A DNA stretch of 64,000 nt from Bacillota bacterium (GTDB lineage Bacteria > Bacillota > Clostridia > Lachnospirales > Lachnospiraceae). Shown here one piece after another: positions 1 to 8,988 of the stretch. The stretch spans positions 1 through 64,000 of the forward strand of contig JAEZLZ010000125.1 of the NCBI GenBank assembly GCA_023415055.1, written 5' to 3'. The stretch's first letter is position 1. Each line of letters begins with the position of its first letter. Position numbers and translations under genes: made by a program. Below the pieces are notes generated by a model. It searched no databases. It saw only the letters and a program-made list of their open reading frames with translations, and was not told the DNA's origin.

Positions 1-279
1 GATGAATTGATTGCTAAGAATGTAGCAAAAGCATCAAAAAGAAAATCTTTTATTAAAGAAGCACAATCCGGAGCATCTATGCAGGATTTAGCAAAGATGC
101 AAACTAAGTCAATAGACAATTCTGTATATGATAAGGCAAAGGTTACTGGAACTTCTAATGAAGAACAAGAGGAATCTGCAGATACAGGTTCTGATACAGC
201 AGCTCCGATTGGTCCGAAGAGTATTTCAGAGATAGCCAACCTTCTCAAGAATAGGAACATTGAAAAGGGGGATAAGTAG
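1..279 (+). CDS. yidC: Membrane protein insertase YidC/Oxa1, C-terminal end only
   Basis: The reading frame is open from base 1 and its start lies outside the window. What remains is about 92 residues of hydrophilic tail, basic at first (AKASKRKSF) and then acidic and Ser/Thr-rich, with no membrane segment. YidC inserts and folds inner-membrane proteins. The call rests mainly on position: in Firmicutes yidC lies directly upstream of jag, mnmE, mnmG and rsmG, and jag begins 3 bases after this stop. The tail itself is not diagnostic. A purine-rich AAAAGGGGGA stretch in its last codons probably serves as the jag ribosome binding site. Confidence 0.8.
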   Translation, partial: DELIAKNVAKASKRKSFIKEAQSGASMQDLAKMQTKSIDNSVYDKAKVTGTSNEEQEESADTGSDTAAPIGPKSISEIANLLKNRNIEKGDK

Positions 280-281
280 CA

Positions 282-1142
282 ATGGAGTGGAGAGAAATTA
301 CCGGTAAGACAGTCGATGAAGCTTTGACAAATGCTATGCTCGAGCTTGGTACTACGATTGAAAATATGGAGTATGAAGTAATCGAGAAGGAATCAAGCGG
401 TTTCTTAGGAATGTTCGGTAAGCCTGCCAGAATTAGAGCTAGAATCAAAATGACAGTTGAAAATACTGCAAAGAAATTTTTAACGGATGTATTCGGTACG
501 ATGGGGATTTCGGCTAGTGTTGAGGCTATTTTTGATCAGGAAAATGCTACAGTAGAAGTTAATATTGATGGCGATGAGATGGGTGTATTGATTGGTAAGA
601 GAGGACAAACTCTTGATTCCTTGCAATATCTGGTAAGTTTAGTAATCAATAAGAACAGCGAAAACTATATCAAGGTTAAGTTAGATACCGAGAATTATAG
701 AGCAAGAAGAAAAGAGACACTGGAGAATCTTGCAAAAAATATCGCATTTAAGGTAAAGAGATCTAGAAAGCCGGTATCTCTTGAACCGATGAATCCTTAT
801 GAAAGAAGAATTATTCATTCCGCATTACAGAATGATAAGTATGTTGAGACTTATTCTGAAGGTGAAGAACCTTACCGTAAGGTTGTAATCAATGTAAAGA
901 AAACTTTCCGTGATACCAGACCAAATAATAACACCAGACCGAATAACGGTTCAAAGCCATCTGGTGGATTCCGTAAGGAAGATCGTCGAGGCGGATATAA
1001 CGGTGGAGTTACAAATAAAGCTTATAATAAACCTTACAATACAAGTAAGAGTGGCTTTAATAAGAATTACAGCACGGATTATAAGAAGGATTACGAAAAA
1101 TATAAGGAAAGTAAAGAGAAAAAGGATCAGCCGGTTAGTTAA
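282..1142 (+). CDS. jag: RNA-binding protein Jag/KhpB (EloR) with basic tail
   Basis: Jag is a cytoplasmic RNA-binding protein; in other Firmicutes it works with KhpA in control of cell elongation. Three parts follow the family order: an N-terminal Jag domain (about 1-50, with FLGMFGKPARIRARI), a KH domain carrying GVLIGKRGQTLDSLQYL (about 100-117), and an R3H domain around NPYERRIIHSAL (about 169-180). At 286 residues it is longer than the roughly 205-residue core. The extra C-terminus (about 208-286) is low complexity, rich in Asn, Gly, Lys and Tyr with RRGG-type repeats, and looks like an additional nucleic-acid-binding tail. It is cotranscribed with yidC, and a terminator follows. Confidence 0.93.
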   Translation: MEWREITGKTVDEALTNAMLELGTTIENMEYEVIEKESSGFLGMFGKPARIRARIKMTVENTAKKFLTDVFGTMGISASVEAIFDQENATVEVNIDGDEMGVLIGKRGQTLDSLQYLVSLVINKNSENYIKVKLDTENYRARRKETLENLAKNIAFKVKRSRKPVSLEPMNPYERRIIHSALQNDKYVETYSEGEEPYRKVVINVKKTFRDTRPNNNTRPNNGSKPSGGFRKEDRRGGYNGGVTNKAYNKPYNTSKSGFNKNYSTDYKKDYEKYKESKEKKDQPVS

Positions 1143-1166
1143 GATATTATTTGTATGTTGAAAATA

Positions 1167-1206
1167 GGTGTCTTAAAAGTATAGCATACTTTAAGGCACC
1201 TTTTTA
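1167..1206 (+). terminator. Terminator after jag
   Basis: A long stem pairs GGTGTCTTAAAAGTAT with ATACTTTAAGGCACC around a 3-nt loop, with one bulge and one G-T pair, and is followed by TTTTT. It closes the yidC-jag unit ahead of mnmE and may let some transcription through, since only about 50 bases separate it from mnmE. Confidence 0.8.
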
Positions 1207-1256
1207 TTCATGTTTTTATATAGGATGGATTATTGATTGATAGTGGAGGAGATGCT

Positions 1257-2633
1257 ATGAAGACAGATACGATTGCAGCAATTGCAACAGGACTTAGTAA
1301 TGCAGGTATTAGTATGATAAGAATAAGCGGCGATCAGGCATTTGAAATTATTGATCGAATCTATAAATCCAAAACGGGCAATAAGATATTATCTAAGGAA
1401 AAAAGCCACACCATCCATTATGGTTTTATTGTAGATGGCGATCAAATCATAGATGAGGTCATGGTAGCAATTATGCGCTCTCCTTCCACATATACGAAAG
1501 AGGATATCATTGAAATTGATTGTCATGGTGGAATTGTAGTAACAAAAAAGATACTTGAGACTGTGTTAAAATACGGTGCAAGGATTGCTGAACCGGGAGA
1601 ATTCACAAAAAGGGCCTTTTTAAACGGGAGAATCGATCTATCTCAAGCAGAAGCTGTGAGCGATATTATTTCGGCAAAGAACGAAATTGCTCTTAAGAAC
1701 TCACTTAACCAGTTAAGGGGAAGAGAACGACAGATTATTACAGCACTCAGGGAGAAGATTCTACGAGATATTGCATTTATTGAGGCAGCACTTGATGATC
1801 CGGAGCATATCAGTCTGGAAGGATTTGAAGTTGAGCTTAGTAAACATATTGAAGAGGAATGCAAAGAGATCGAACTATTACTTAAATCCTCGGATAATGG
1901 TAAGATTGTAAAAGAAGGAATCAAAACAGTAATTGTTGGAAAACCAAACGCTGGGAAATCAAGTCTACTAAATTCATTAGTCGGAGAAGAGCGAGCTATT
2001 GTCACTGATATAGCTGGTACGACAAGAGATACACTGGAAGAGACGATTAAGTTAAATGATATTATTCTGAACGTGATAGATACTGCAGGGATACGGGATA
2101 CCAAGGATGTTATTGAGAAAATAGGCGTTGAGAAAGCAATTAAGATTGCATCTGGGGCAGATCTAATTATCTATGTCTTAGATTCTTCAACCGAGCTCGA
2201 CGAGAATGATGAATCTATACTAGAAATGATTCAGGATAAAAAAGCCATATTACTCTTAAATAAGTCAGACCTTGAACAGAAGATTAATATAGATTCTATA
2301 AAAGAATTGACAAAGCATACAGTGATTTCTATCTCGGTAAAAGAAAACACCGGATTAATAGATCTGGAACAAGCAATCAATGATATGTTTTTTGCCGGTA
2401 AGCTTTCCTTCAATGAGGATATTTATATTACAAATGAACGCCATAAGGAAGCATTTCAACAATCTCTCGAAAATCTTCGGTTAGTATATCAAAGTATTGA
2501 AGCAGGAATGCCGGAGGACTTTTTCACTATTGATTTGATGAGTGCATATGAGAGTTTAGGAAGAATCATCGGTGAAAATGTGGAGGAAGACTTGGTTAAT
2601 ATGATTTTCAAGGAATTTTGTATGGGCAAATAA
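1257..2633 (+). CDS. mnmE: tRNA modification GTPase MnmE
   Basis: MnmE works with MnmG to form (carboxymethyl)aminomethyl-U34 in tRNA wobble positions. The 458-residue product has the N-terminal THF-binding domain (IAAIATGLSNAGISMIRISG), a G domain near residue 220 with Walker A GKPNAGKSSLLN, G3 DTAGIRDT and G4 NKSD, and the family C-terminal Cys motif as FCMGK (usually CIGK). I place the start at ATG 1257 behind AGTGGAGGAG. An in-frame TTG at 1233 would put the Shine-Dalgarno sequence inside the gene. The partner mnmG begins 81 bases downstream, across a 7-bp hairpin (2662-2683). Confidence 0.96.
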   Translation: MKTDTIAAIATGLSNAGISMIRISGDQAFEIIDRIYKSKTGNKILSKEKSHTIHYGFIVDGDQIIDEVMVAIMRSPSTYTKEDIIEIDCHGGIVVTKKILETVLKYGARIAEPGEFTKRAFLNGRIDLSQAEAVSDIISAKNEIALKNSLNQLRGRERQIITALREKILRDIAFIEAALDDPEHISLEGFEVELSKHIEEECKEIELLLKSSDNGKIVKEGIKTVIVGKPNAGKSSLLNSLVGEERAIVTDIAGTTRDTLEETIKLNDIILNVIDTAGIRDTKDVIEKIGVEKAIKIASGADLIIYVLDSSTELDENDESILEMIQDKKAILLLNKSDLEQKINIDSIKELTKHTVISISVKENTGLIDLEQAINDMFFAGKLSFNEDIYITNERHKEAFQQSLENLRLVYQSIEAGMPEDFFTIDLMSAYESLGRIIGENVEEDLVNMIFKEFCMGK

Positions 2634-2714
2634 TTACATTTTAATATATTATTGCAATGATGAGGATAGTTGAGTTTATCCTCTAGGGTATGAAAGAAAG
2701 GGAATGGAGAGCAT

Positions 2715-4613
2715 ATGCCATACGTATATGAAAGCTATGACGTGGTTGTTGTCGGGGCAGGACATGCTGGATGTGAGGCAGCATTAGCTGCAGCGAGATT
2801 ATCCTTGAATACAATTATATTTACAATTAGTATGGACAGCATAGCGATGATGCCATGTAATCCGAACATAGGTGGAACATCAAAAGGACATCTGGTAAGA
2901 GAGATCGATGCTTTGGGCGGCGAAATGGGAAAAAACATTGATAAGACCTATATTCAGTCTAAAATGCTAAATGTATCAAAGGGTCCCGCAGTGCATTCTC
3001 TACGGGCACAAGCGGATAAGCAGGAATACTCAAAATCTATGAGAAAGATTCTGGAGAATACACCGCACCTTACTTTAAAACAGGCTGAGGTTGTGAAGAT
3101 TCTAGCGGAAGATAATCATATTACAGGTGTTATGACCTATTCTGGTGCAATTTATCCATGCAAGGCGGTAGTATTATGTACCGGGACCTATTTGAATTCT
3201 AGATGTATCTATGGTGAGACAGTAAATCATACTGGTCCGAATGGTTTACAATCAGCAACTCATCTAACTGATTCATTAAAAGAGCTTGGAATAGAAATGT
3301 ATCGTTTTAAAACAGGTACACCTGCGAGAATCGATAAAAGATCAATTGATTTTTCAAAGATGGAGGAACAGTTTGGTGATGAAAAGGTAGTGCCCTTTTC
3401 TTTTACTACCAAGAGTGAAGAGCTTCAGAAAGAGCAAATCTCCTGCTGGCTTACCTATACCAATGAAAAGACACATGAAATCATTCGTGCAAACATCGAC
3501 CGTTCTCCACTATATTGTGGAGATATCAAAGGAACAGGTCCCCGTTATTGCCCCTCCATCGAGGATAAGGTAGTAAAATTTGCAGATAAGGATCGACATC
3601 AGGTATTCATTGAACCCGAAGGATTATATACAAATGAGATGTATATCGCGGGAATGTCCAGTTCTCTTCCGGAGGATGTTCAATATCAGATGTATCGGTC
3701 TGTACCTGGTCTGGAAAATGCAAAAATAGTCCGAAATGCATATGCAATTGAATATGATTGCATTAACCCCATGCAATTAAAGCCATCTTTGGAATTTAAA
3801 GCGGTAGAGGGGTTATTTAGTGGTGGCCAATTTAACGGAAGTTCTGGATACGAAGAAGCGGCAGCACAAGGATTAGTAGCCGGAATCAACGCGGTAAGGA
3901 AGGTACTTCAAAAGGATCCACTTATCATCGACCGATCGGAAGCATATATAGGTGTATTAATAGACGATCTCGTAACAAAAGAGACGCATGAGCCATATCG
4001 AATGATGACCTCCAGAGCGGAGTATCGATTGCTGCTTCGGCAAGACAATGCGGATCTTCGACTAACGAAGAAGGGCTATGAAGTTGGATTGATAGATGAA
4101 GTACGTTATCAGCACCTGATGATGAAAGAAGACAAAATTGAGAAAGAAATTGAGCGTCTTAATAATACTGTGGTTGGCGCAAATAAAGAAGTACAGAATC
4201 TATTGGAACAGTATGGAAGCTCTCTTTTGAATACGGCAGCAACCTTGGCAGATTTAATACGAAGACCAGAATTGTGCTACGAAGTATTAGAACCAATTGA
4301 TCCAAACCGAGTCACTCTTGAAGAGGAGATCATCGAGCAAGTTAATATCAATATTAAATATGATGGATATATCAAACGTCAGCTTAGCCAGGTAGATCAA
4401 TTTAAAAAGCTTGAGAATCGAAGGATACCGGAGGATATTGATTACATGACAGTTCCGAGTCTTCGCATCGAAGCGAGACAAAAGCTTACTAAGTTTCAAC
4501 CCAGGTCAATAGGCCAGGCATCCAGAATCTCAGGAGTATCTCCCGCTGATATTTCCGTATTACTGGTATATCTGACACAGATCAATCACGATAAGCATAA
4601 GAGTGAAGAATAA
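2715..4613 (+). CDS. mnmG: tRNA uridine-5-carboxymethylaminomethyl modification enzyme MnmG
   Basis: This is the FAD-dependent partner of MnmE in wobble-uridine modification. The 632-residue length is normal for the family. The N-terminal dinucleotide-binding motif is VVVGAGHAGCEAALAAARL (about 10-28), followed by the conserved MPCNPNIGGTSKGHLVREID. Further family signatures are GTGPRYCPSIEDKVVKF and, toward the C-terminus, a helical tRNA-binding region ending RISGVSPADISVLLVYL. The start ATG 2715 follows GAAAGGGAATGGAG. rsmG begins 12 bases after its stop, so the two are in one operon. Confidence 0.97.
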   Translation: MPYVYESYDVVVVGAGHAGCEAALAAARLSLNTIIFTISMDSIAMMPCNPNIGGTSKGHLVREIDALGGEMGKNIDKTYIQSKMLNVSKGPAVHSLRAQADKQEYSKSMRKILENTPHLTLKQAEVVKILAEDNHITGVMTYSGAIYPCKAVVLCTGTYLNSRCIYGETVNHTGPNGLQSATHLTDSLKELGIEMYRFKTGTPARIDKRSIDFSKMEEQFGDEKVVPFSFTTKSEELQKEQISCWLTYTNEKTHEIIRANIDRSPLYCGDIKGTGPRYCPSIEDKVVKFADKDRHQVFIEPEGLYTNEMYIAGMSSSLPEDVQYQMYRSVPGLENAKIVRNAYAIEYDCINPMQLKPSLEFKAVEGLFSGGQFNGSSGYEEAAAQGLVAGINAVRKVLQKDPLIIDRSEAYIGVLIDDLVTKETHEPYRMMTSRAEYRLLLRQDNADLRLTKKGYEVGLIDEVRYQHLMMKEDKIEKEIERLNNTVVGANKEVQNLLEQYGSSLLNTAATLADLIRRPELCYEVLEPIDPNRVTLEEEIIEQVNINIKYDGYIKRQLSQVDQFKKLENRRIPEDIDYMTVPSLRIEARQKLTKFQPRSIGQASRISGVSPADISVLLVYLTQINHDKHKSEE

Positions 4614-4625
4614 CGGAGGTACCGT

Positions 4626-5354
4626 ATGGATTATAAGCTTTATCCGGAGATGGAGGAATTTGAGCAAGGTCTAAGGGAGCTAAAAATAGAGCTATCTGAG
4701 CTTCAAAAGCAGCAGTTTATCGATTATTATAATCTGCTCATCGAAAAGAACAAGGTAATGAACCTTACAGCTATTACGGAATTTTCAGAGGTGATTTCAA
4801 AGCATTTTATCGATAGCTTATCAATAGTGAAAGTAATCGAGCTTAATAACCAGAAGCTTCTTGATCTTGGTACCGGTGCCGGTTTTCCGGGCATTCCATT
4901 AAAAATCGTGTTTCCTGACCTGGAGATTGTACTGCTAGATTCTTTAAATAAAAGACTAATCTTCCTCCAAGAGGTAATTGATTCTCTTAAGCTTAATAAG
5001 ATCTGCACTTTGCATGGACGAGCTGAGGATTTTGGGAAGAATCCAGCATATAGAGAAAAGTTTGATCTATGTGTTTCCCGAGCAGTTGCTAAGTTATCCT
5101 CATTAAGCGAATATTGTACTCCTTATGTGAAAAAAGACGGATTTTTTATCTCTTATAAATCTGGTAAAGTAGAGGAGGAATTAATTGCATCGGAGAGAGC
5201 ATTTAAATTACTTGGTGCAAAGCTTTTAAAAGTTGAAACTTTTCTACTACCGAATACGGATATGGAAAGAAGTTTGGTGGTAATTCAGAAGATAGAAAAG
5301 ACACCTAAAAACTATCCTCGAAGTGCAGGTAAACCATCAAAGGAACCGCTATGA
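4626..5354 (+). CDS. rsmG: 16S rRNA (guanine527-N7)-methyltransferase RsmG
   Basis: RsmG methylates N7 of G527 in 16S rRNA, using S-adenosylmethionine. The SAM-binding motif is LLDLGTGAGFPGIPLKI (about residues 79-95), followed by the acidic strand IVLLDSLNKRL and the conserved SRAVAKL. At 242 residues it is the normal size; the C-terminal 15 residues are Pro/Lys-rich. A strong GGAGG lies 7 bases before ATG 4626. It is the third gene of the mnmE-mnmG-rsmG operon, and the following acetyltransferase follows almost immediately. Confidence 0.96.
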   Translation: MDYKLYPEMEEFEQGLRELKIELSELQKQQFIDYYNLLIEKNKVMNLTAITEFSEVISKHFIDSLSIVKVIELNNQKLLDLGTGAGFPGIPLKIVFPDLEIVLLDSLNKRLIFLQEVIDSLKLNKICTLHGRAEDFGKNPAYREKFDLCVSRAVAKLSSLSEYCTPYVKKDGFFISYKSGKVEEELIASERAFKLLGAKLLKVETFLLPNTDMERSLVVIQKIEKTPKNYPRSAGKPSKEPL

Positions 5355-5372
5355 TGATTGGAGGAACTTTTT

Positions 5373-5852
5373 ATGTTAATTGAGGGAAAGCTTCTATCCT
5401 TTGGAAGTGATTTGACCGATGTATATACAATACGAAGAAAAGTATTTTTAGACGAAATGATGCTTCCGGAAAATATAGTATTTGACTCATTAGATGATAT
5501 GTCAATGCAGGTAATTGTTTATGAGAAAGCAGGAAGCACGAACGCAGTTGCAACTGGGAGAATCTTTTTTGACGGAACGATTTGTGAAATCAAACATGTT
5601 GCAGTACTAAAGGAATTTAGAAAAAAGAAGTATGGCGATTTTACTGTTAAGATGCTTTTAAATAGAGCATTTACAGCAGGTATTCATCAAGTGGAATGTA
5701 TCTCATTTATAGAAACCGTTCCGTTCTTTCAATCAATTGGTTTTCATACGGTTGGGGATGAAATAATTGATAATAACAAGAATTGTTATAAAATGATAAT
5801 AAATGAGACGGATATTATAAAAGCTTGTCATAAAGGTACACCAAGAACCTGA
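5373..5852 (+). CDS. GNAT family N-acetyltransferase
   Basis: This is a 159-residue protein with the GNAT fold order. There is a central beta strand with acceptor-side residues (ICEIKHVAVLKEFRKKKYGD), where V-A-V-L-x-x-x-R-x-x-x-Y-G approximates the acetyl-CoA pyrophosphate-binding motif A, then a helix and a late strand CISFIETVPFFQSIGF. The substrate cannot be read from the sequence. The start is ATG 5373 behind TTGGAGGAAC; a TTG at 5358 in the same frame would consume that Shine-Dalgarno. It follows rsmG by 18 bases and is probably the last gene of that operon. Confidence 0.8.
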   Translation: MLIEGKLLSFGSDLTDVYTIRRKVFLDEMMLPENIVFDSLDDMSMQVIVYEKAGSTNAVATGRIFFDGTICEIKHVAVLKEFRKKKYGDFTVKMLLNRAFTAGIHQVECISFIETVPFFQSIGFHTVGDEIIDNNKNCYKMIINETDIIKACHKGTPRT

Positions 5853-6109
5853 TATATTATAAATTGTATCAGAAAATACTTTAAAAATATTTAAAATTGT
5901 TATATTATATTAATATCTATATTTTCCTATAAATTACTATAAATTTATTACTAAAGGTTTCAAGAATATCAACCAATATCTATTTATAAACTTGATAAGT
6001 TTAGATTTCTATGAAAGATATTTCATTTAAATTATAGCTCTATGATAATATATCATTATAGGATTTTTATATGAGATTGTTGCCTGAGCATTGAAAGGAA
6101 GCCAATATT

Positions 6110-7228
6110 ATGTATGACAACAATGAGATCATTGAAAAAAGTGAAGATAATTTAATCATTGATCATAAGTCACCTGGTTTGTTGTTAAAAGAACTAATTA
6201 TTGATTATGAGCAAAAGCTATACTCAATAAAAGTTCAGATAAAAACTCAGCAGAATCTTCTCACAAAAAAAGAAAATGAAAAGACAGAATTGGAAAGAAC
6301 CAAGGTCCATAATATTGATGTGTTTTCTCCAATCTATAATATACCACAAGATAGACAAGAGATTGATATCAATATTAATCGGATTAAACAGAAGCTGGAA
6401 GACCTATATCAAGAGCAGTCACAATTATCTGAAAAGATAAACGGATTTCGAGATGCAGTAAATAAATTAGAGCAATATGAAATTCTTACAGCAGAAAGTG
6501 TAAAAGTAGCAGATAAGCTCAATACTATAAACAAAGTAGTAAGTGATAAAGGTCTTAGTATTCTGGAAGCGCAGGAAATCGAAAGGCAAAGAATAGCCCG
6601 AGATCTTCATGATTCCACAGTACAGAATCTTACTAGTCTCGTACACAAAGCAGAACTTTGCATTAAATTAATCGATATTGATTCTATTCGTGCGAAGCTT
6701 GAGCTTTCAGCAATGTCAAACACAATAAAAACAGTCATCAATGACATGAGAGGAATTATTTATAATTTAAAACCGATGTCTTTGGATGATATTGGATTGA
6801 CGGTAACAGTTGATCGGTATGCAAGCAGGCTGATGGATTTAAATAATATAAATATTATCGTACGATCAAATGAAGAAACAAAAGAGATACACCCAGTTAT
6901 AAAGCTAACCTTATTCCGAATAATTCAGGAAGCATGCAACAATGTAATCAAGCACGCAAATGCTACGACCATCAATATTGATATTAATTATGACGATCAT
7001 AATGTAAATGTATCAATTAGGGATAATGGAAGTGGATTTAATATAAATAATTCTCACGGCGAGGGTCATGGACATTCATCAAGTTTTGGACTTTCTATCA
7101 TGAGAGAGAGAATTTCACTATTATCCGGTACGGTTGATATAAAATCGGAAAAGGGTATTGGGACGACAGTTACTGTTTCTGCACCATTAACTATATACGA
7201 GGGGGATAAAGATGAGCAAACCAGTTAA
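6110..7228 (+). CDS. Cytoplasmic sensor histidine kinase, DegS/LiaS-like (HisKA_3)
   Basis: This 372-residue kinase has no membrane segment or signal peptide. Residues 1 to about 150 are predicted coiled coil (KKENEKTELERT and similar). The dimerisation/phosphoacceptor helix is RQRIARDLHDSTVQNLTSL (about 161-179), with His in the NarX/DegS-type H box. The ATPase domain follows, with LFRIIQEACNNVIKHANAT (N box) and RDNGSGFNI and FGLSIMRERI (G boxes). The soluble layout resembles DegS, so it probably senses an intracellular or protein signal. Its stop overlaps the following response regulator by 17 bases, making a cognate pair. The 257-base stretch upstream is very AT-rich with no clear promoter that I can fix. 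Confidence 0.9.
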   Translation: MYDNNEIIEKSEDNLIIDHKSPGLLLKELIIDYEQKLYSIKVQIKTQQNLLTKKENEKTELERTKVHNIDVFSPIYNIPQDRQEIDININRIKQKLEDLYQEQSQLSEKINGFRDAVNKLEQYEILTAESVKVADKLNTINKVVSDKGLSILEAQEIERQRIARDLHDSTVQNLTSLVHKAELCIKLIDIDSIRAKLELSAMSNTIKTVINDMRGIIYNLKPMSLDDIGLTVTVDRYASRLMDLNNINIIVRSNEETKEIHPVIKLTLFRIIQEACNNVIKHANATTINIDINYDDHNVNVSIRDNGSGFNINNSHGEGHGHSSSFGLSIMRERISLLSGTVDIKSEKGIGTTVTVSAPLTIYEGDKDEQTS

Positions 7229-7862
7229 CATTATGATCGCAGATGACCATTCCATGGTAAGGGAAGGCATAAAGCAATTACTTGAATTGGATGGAGATAT
7301 TGTCGTCAATTCAGAAGCAAGTAACGGAAAACAATGTATCGAGCTATTGGATGAAAACCAAACAGATGTTCTACTATTAGATATCAATATGCCAATTATG
7401 AACGGGCTTCAGGTTCTACAATATATACGCGAAAATAGAATGAAGGTTAAGGTATTAATATTAACAATTCACAATGAAGTGGAATATTTGATGCGTGCAG
7501 TGGAATTGGGAGTTGACGGATATGTTCTTAAAGATTCAGATTCTTCTGTACTCAAGAAAGCAATCTTTTGTGTTAATCGAGGTGAGTCCTTTATTCAGCC
7601 TGAACTCACACCTATATTAAAAGTTAAGCTAGAAGAAAAGAGCAATCAGATTAATGAAGATGATGCATTAACAAAAAGAGAGATTGAAGTCTTGAAGTTA
7701 TTGGCAGAAGGTTTATTTAATAAAGAAATTGCTTATATGCTTGCAATTAGTGAAAAGACAGTAAAAAATCATGTATCAAATATATTTAAAAAGATTAATG
7801 TATCTGATCGTACTCAAGCTGCAGTTTATGCAATTAAAAATAATTTAGTTGAATTATTTTAA
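7212..7862 (+). CDS. Response regulator, NarL/FixJ (DegU-like) family
   Basis: This 216-residue transcription regulator has an N-terminal receiver domain with the acidic pocket DDHSMV, the phospho-acceptor Asp in LLLDINMPIMNG (about residue 57) and the Lys of VLKDSDSS. A LuxR-type HTH follows, LTKREIEVLKLLAEGLFNKEIAYMLAISEKTVKNH (two halves near 155 and 175). It overlaps the upstream kinase and should be phosphorylated by it. It sits directly before the parS region, and its terminator itself contains a parS-like core. Target genes cannot be deduced. Confidence 0.93.
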   Translation: MSKPVNIMIADDHSMVREGIKQLLELDGDIVVNSEASNGKQCIELLDENQTDVLLLDINMPIMNGLQVLQYIRENRMKVKVLILTIHNEVEYLMRAVELGVDGYVLKDSDSSVLKKAIFCVNRGESFIQPELTPILKVKLEEKSNQINEDDALTKREIEVLKLLAEGLFNKEIAYMLAISEKTVKNHVSNIFKKINVSDRTQAAVYAIKNNLVELF

Positions 7863-7880
7863 AGATAATTATGATCGAAA

Positions 7881-7914
7881 GGGAGTGTTTCATGTGAAAC
7901 ATTCCCTTTTTTTT
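7881..7914 (+). terminator. Terminator containing a parS-like palindrome
   Basis: The stem pairs GGGAGTGTTTCA with TGAAACATTCCC around a TG dinucleotide (so the hairpin loop opens a few pairs) and is followed by eight T. Bases 7886-7901 read TGTTTCATGTGAAACA, one base from the parS consensus TGTTTCACGTGAAACA. The terminator stem and a ParB-site-like palindrome thus share the same bases. Confidence 0.85.
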
Positions 7915-7920
7915 ATTCGT

Positions 7921-7955
7921 GACAATAGAATGTTCGCGAAGCGTGCTTTCTATCG
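7921..7955 (+). repeat. Dispersed palindromic repeat R1, copy 1
   Basis: The sequence runs from GACAATAGAATGTTCGCGAA to GCGTGCTTTCTATCG. It is an imperfect palindrome around TTCGCGAAGC. Similar copies lie at 16838-16870 (same strand) and 45958-45992 (opposite strand), all in intergenic DNA. The copies share GACAAT, GAA-GT, CGCGAAG and CTTTCTATCG. Confidence 0.75.
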
Positions 7956-8035
7956 CTTTATAAAAAATTTCGGTCTGTGATATAACAATATGTATGCTAT
8001 GACTACTTTTTGTTGTAAAGAATAAAAACACTATG

Positions 8036-8059
8036 AATTGTGAACCTAGGTTCGCAATT
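8036..8059. repeat. 24-bp inverted repeat centred on CCTAGG
   Basis: AATTGTGAACC is followed by its near-perfect inverse GGTTCGCAATT, with one G-T mismatch. A second stem lies immediately after (8073-8081 with 8095-8103). Neither is followed by a T-run, so they are not obvious terminators; a protein-binding site or a DNA structure is possible. Confidence 0.5.
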
Positions 8060-8110
8060 ACGTGACGAACCTAAATTGAAATACGCATAATGGGTTTCAA
8101 TTTATTACTT

Positions 8111-8161
8111 CACAAATCTGTAGTCTGGTAATGCTTGCAGTACAAGTATCGAAAGTGCCAA
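8111..8161 (+). repeat. Dispersed repeat R3, degenerate copy
   Basis: The segment with CTGTAGTCTGGTAATGCTTG and ATCGAAAGTGCCAAC matches, with scattered substitutions, the segment with CTGCAGTCGGACAATGCCTG and ATCGAGAGTGTCAAC at about 18028-18074. No coding potential is seen. Confidence 0.5.
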
Positions 8162-8463
8162 CAAGATAATAGATTCAAAAAAATCTTCCCATACAGTGAA
8201 AGTAATCAGCTGTAAGAGAGGCGTACATCAATATAAAACATATAAGTAAGAAGAGATTTGTATTTTAACTAATTTTAAAATTAGATAAATCTTCAAAGCA
8301 GATATCCAATATATCGGTATTCTAAAACTTATTTATGTATACATTAGTTTTATTTGCTAGTTAAGAATGCATATTACTAAGTAATCAAGTAAAAACTTTA
8401 ATAACCAATACAAAGTTCTATTTATTAAAGATCAAATAGTAATGAATGTTTTTACAATGAATT

Positions 8464-8479
8464 TGTTTCACGTGAAACA
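8464..8479. promoter_or_regulatory. parS: parS site 1 (exact)
   Basis: The sequence is TGTTTCACGTGAAACA, the exact 16-bp palindrome bound by ParB/Spo0J. It is followed by TATACCTTATAATACCTT, a near copy of what follows parS site 2. Confidence 0.95.
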
Positions 8480-8844
8480 TATACCTTATAATACCTTGCG
8501 TTCCTTAATAAATAAATCTTACGTTATGTCAAATTAATATTATCAGTTAATGATGTATCATTATCTGAGATTTTAATATAAATTTTTAAGTATTAAGTGA
8601 AATATATATGGTTTTTTGATTCATAGTTATCTTTAGTAATTATATATATCTTGAGTCATATTACTTAAATTTTATCTCAATCAATGATGAGTCCTTATCC
8701 ATGATTCTAATGAAGATACTCACGTTCCATTTAAACAATTGCTTTATACATAGTCTCTTAATAATGTAGTATATGTTTAGTGATGATAATAGTATTTTAT
8801 TTTTTAATTTGAATCCTTATCCAAGATATTAATATTGATATTTA

Positions 8845-8860
8845 AGTTTCACGTGAAACA
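8845..8860. promoter_or_regulatory. parS: parS site 2 (one mismatch)
   Basis: The sequence is AGTTTCACGTGAAACA, which differs from consensus only at the outermost base. The downstream flank TATACTTTATATTACATT repeats the flank of site 1. Confidence 0.88.
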
Positions 8861-8972
8861 TATACTTTATATTACATTTATTACTGTAGTAATTTTAATT
8901 ATCTATATCTTGAATCATTTTGAATTTATATTACTTAATCGATGATGTATTCTTGTCCTGAATCCTAAGTCG

Positions 8973-8988
8973 TGTTTCACGTGAAACA
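8973..8988. promoter_or_regulatory. parS: parS site 3 (exact)
   Basis: The sequence is TGTTTCACGTGAAACA, an exact match, about 170 bases before the parA start. Confidence 0.95.

Noticed and set aside
8690..8830. TTATCCATG and TTATCCAAG as DnaA boxes of an origin
   Set aside because: Each has two mismatches to TTATCCACA, there is no cluster, and dnaA is not adjacent. They are better explained as parts of the repeated CCTTATCC words in the parS region.
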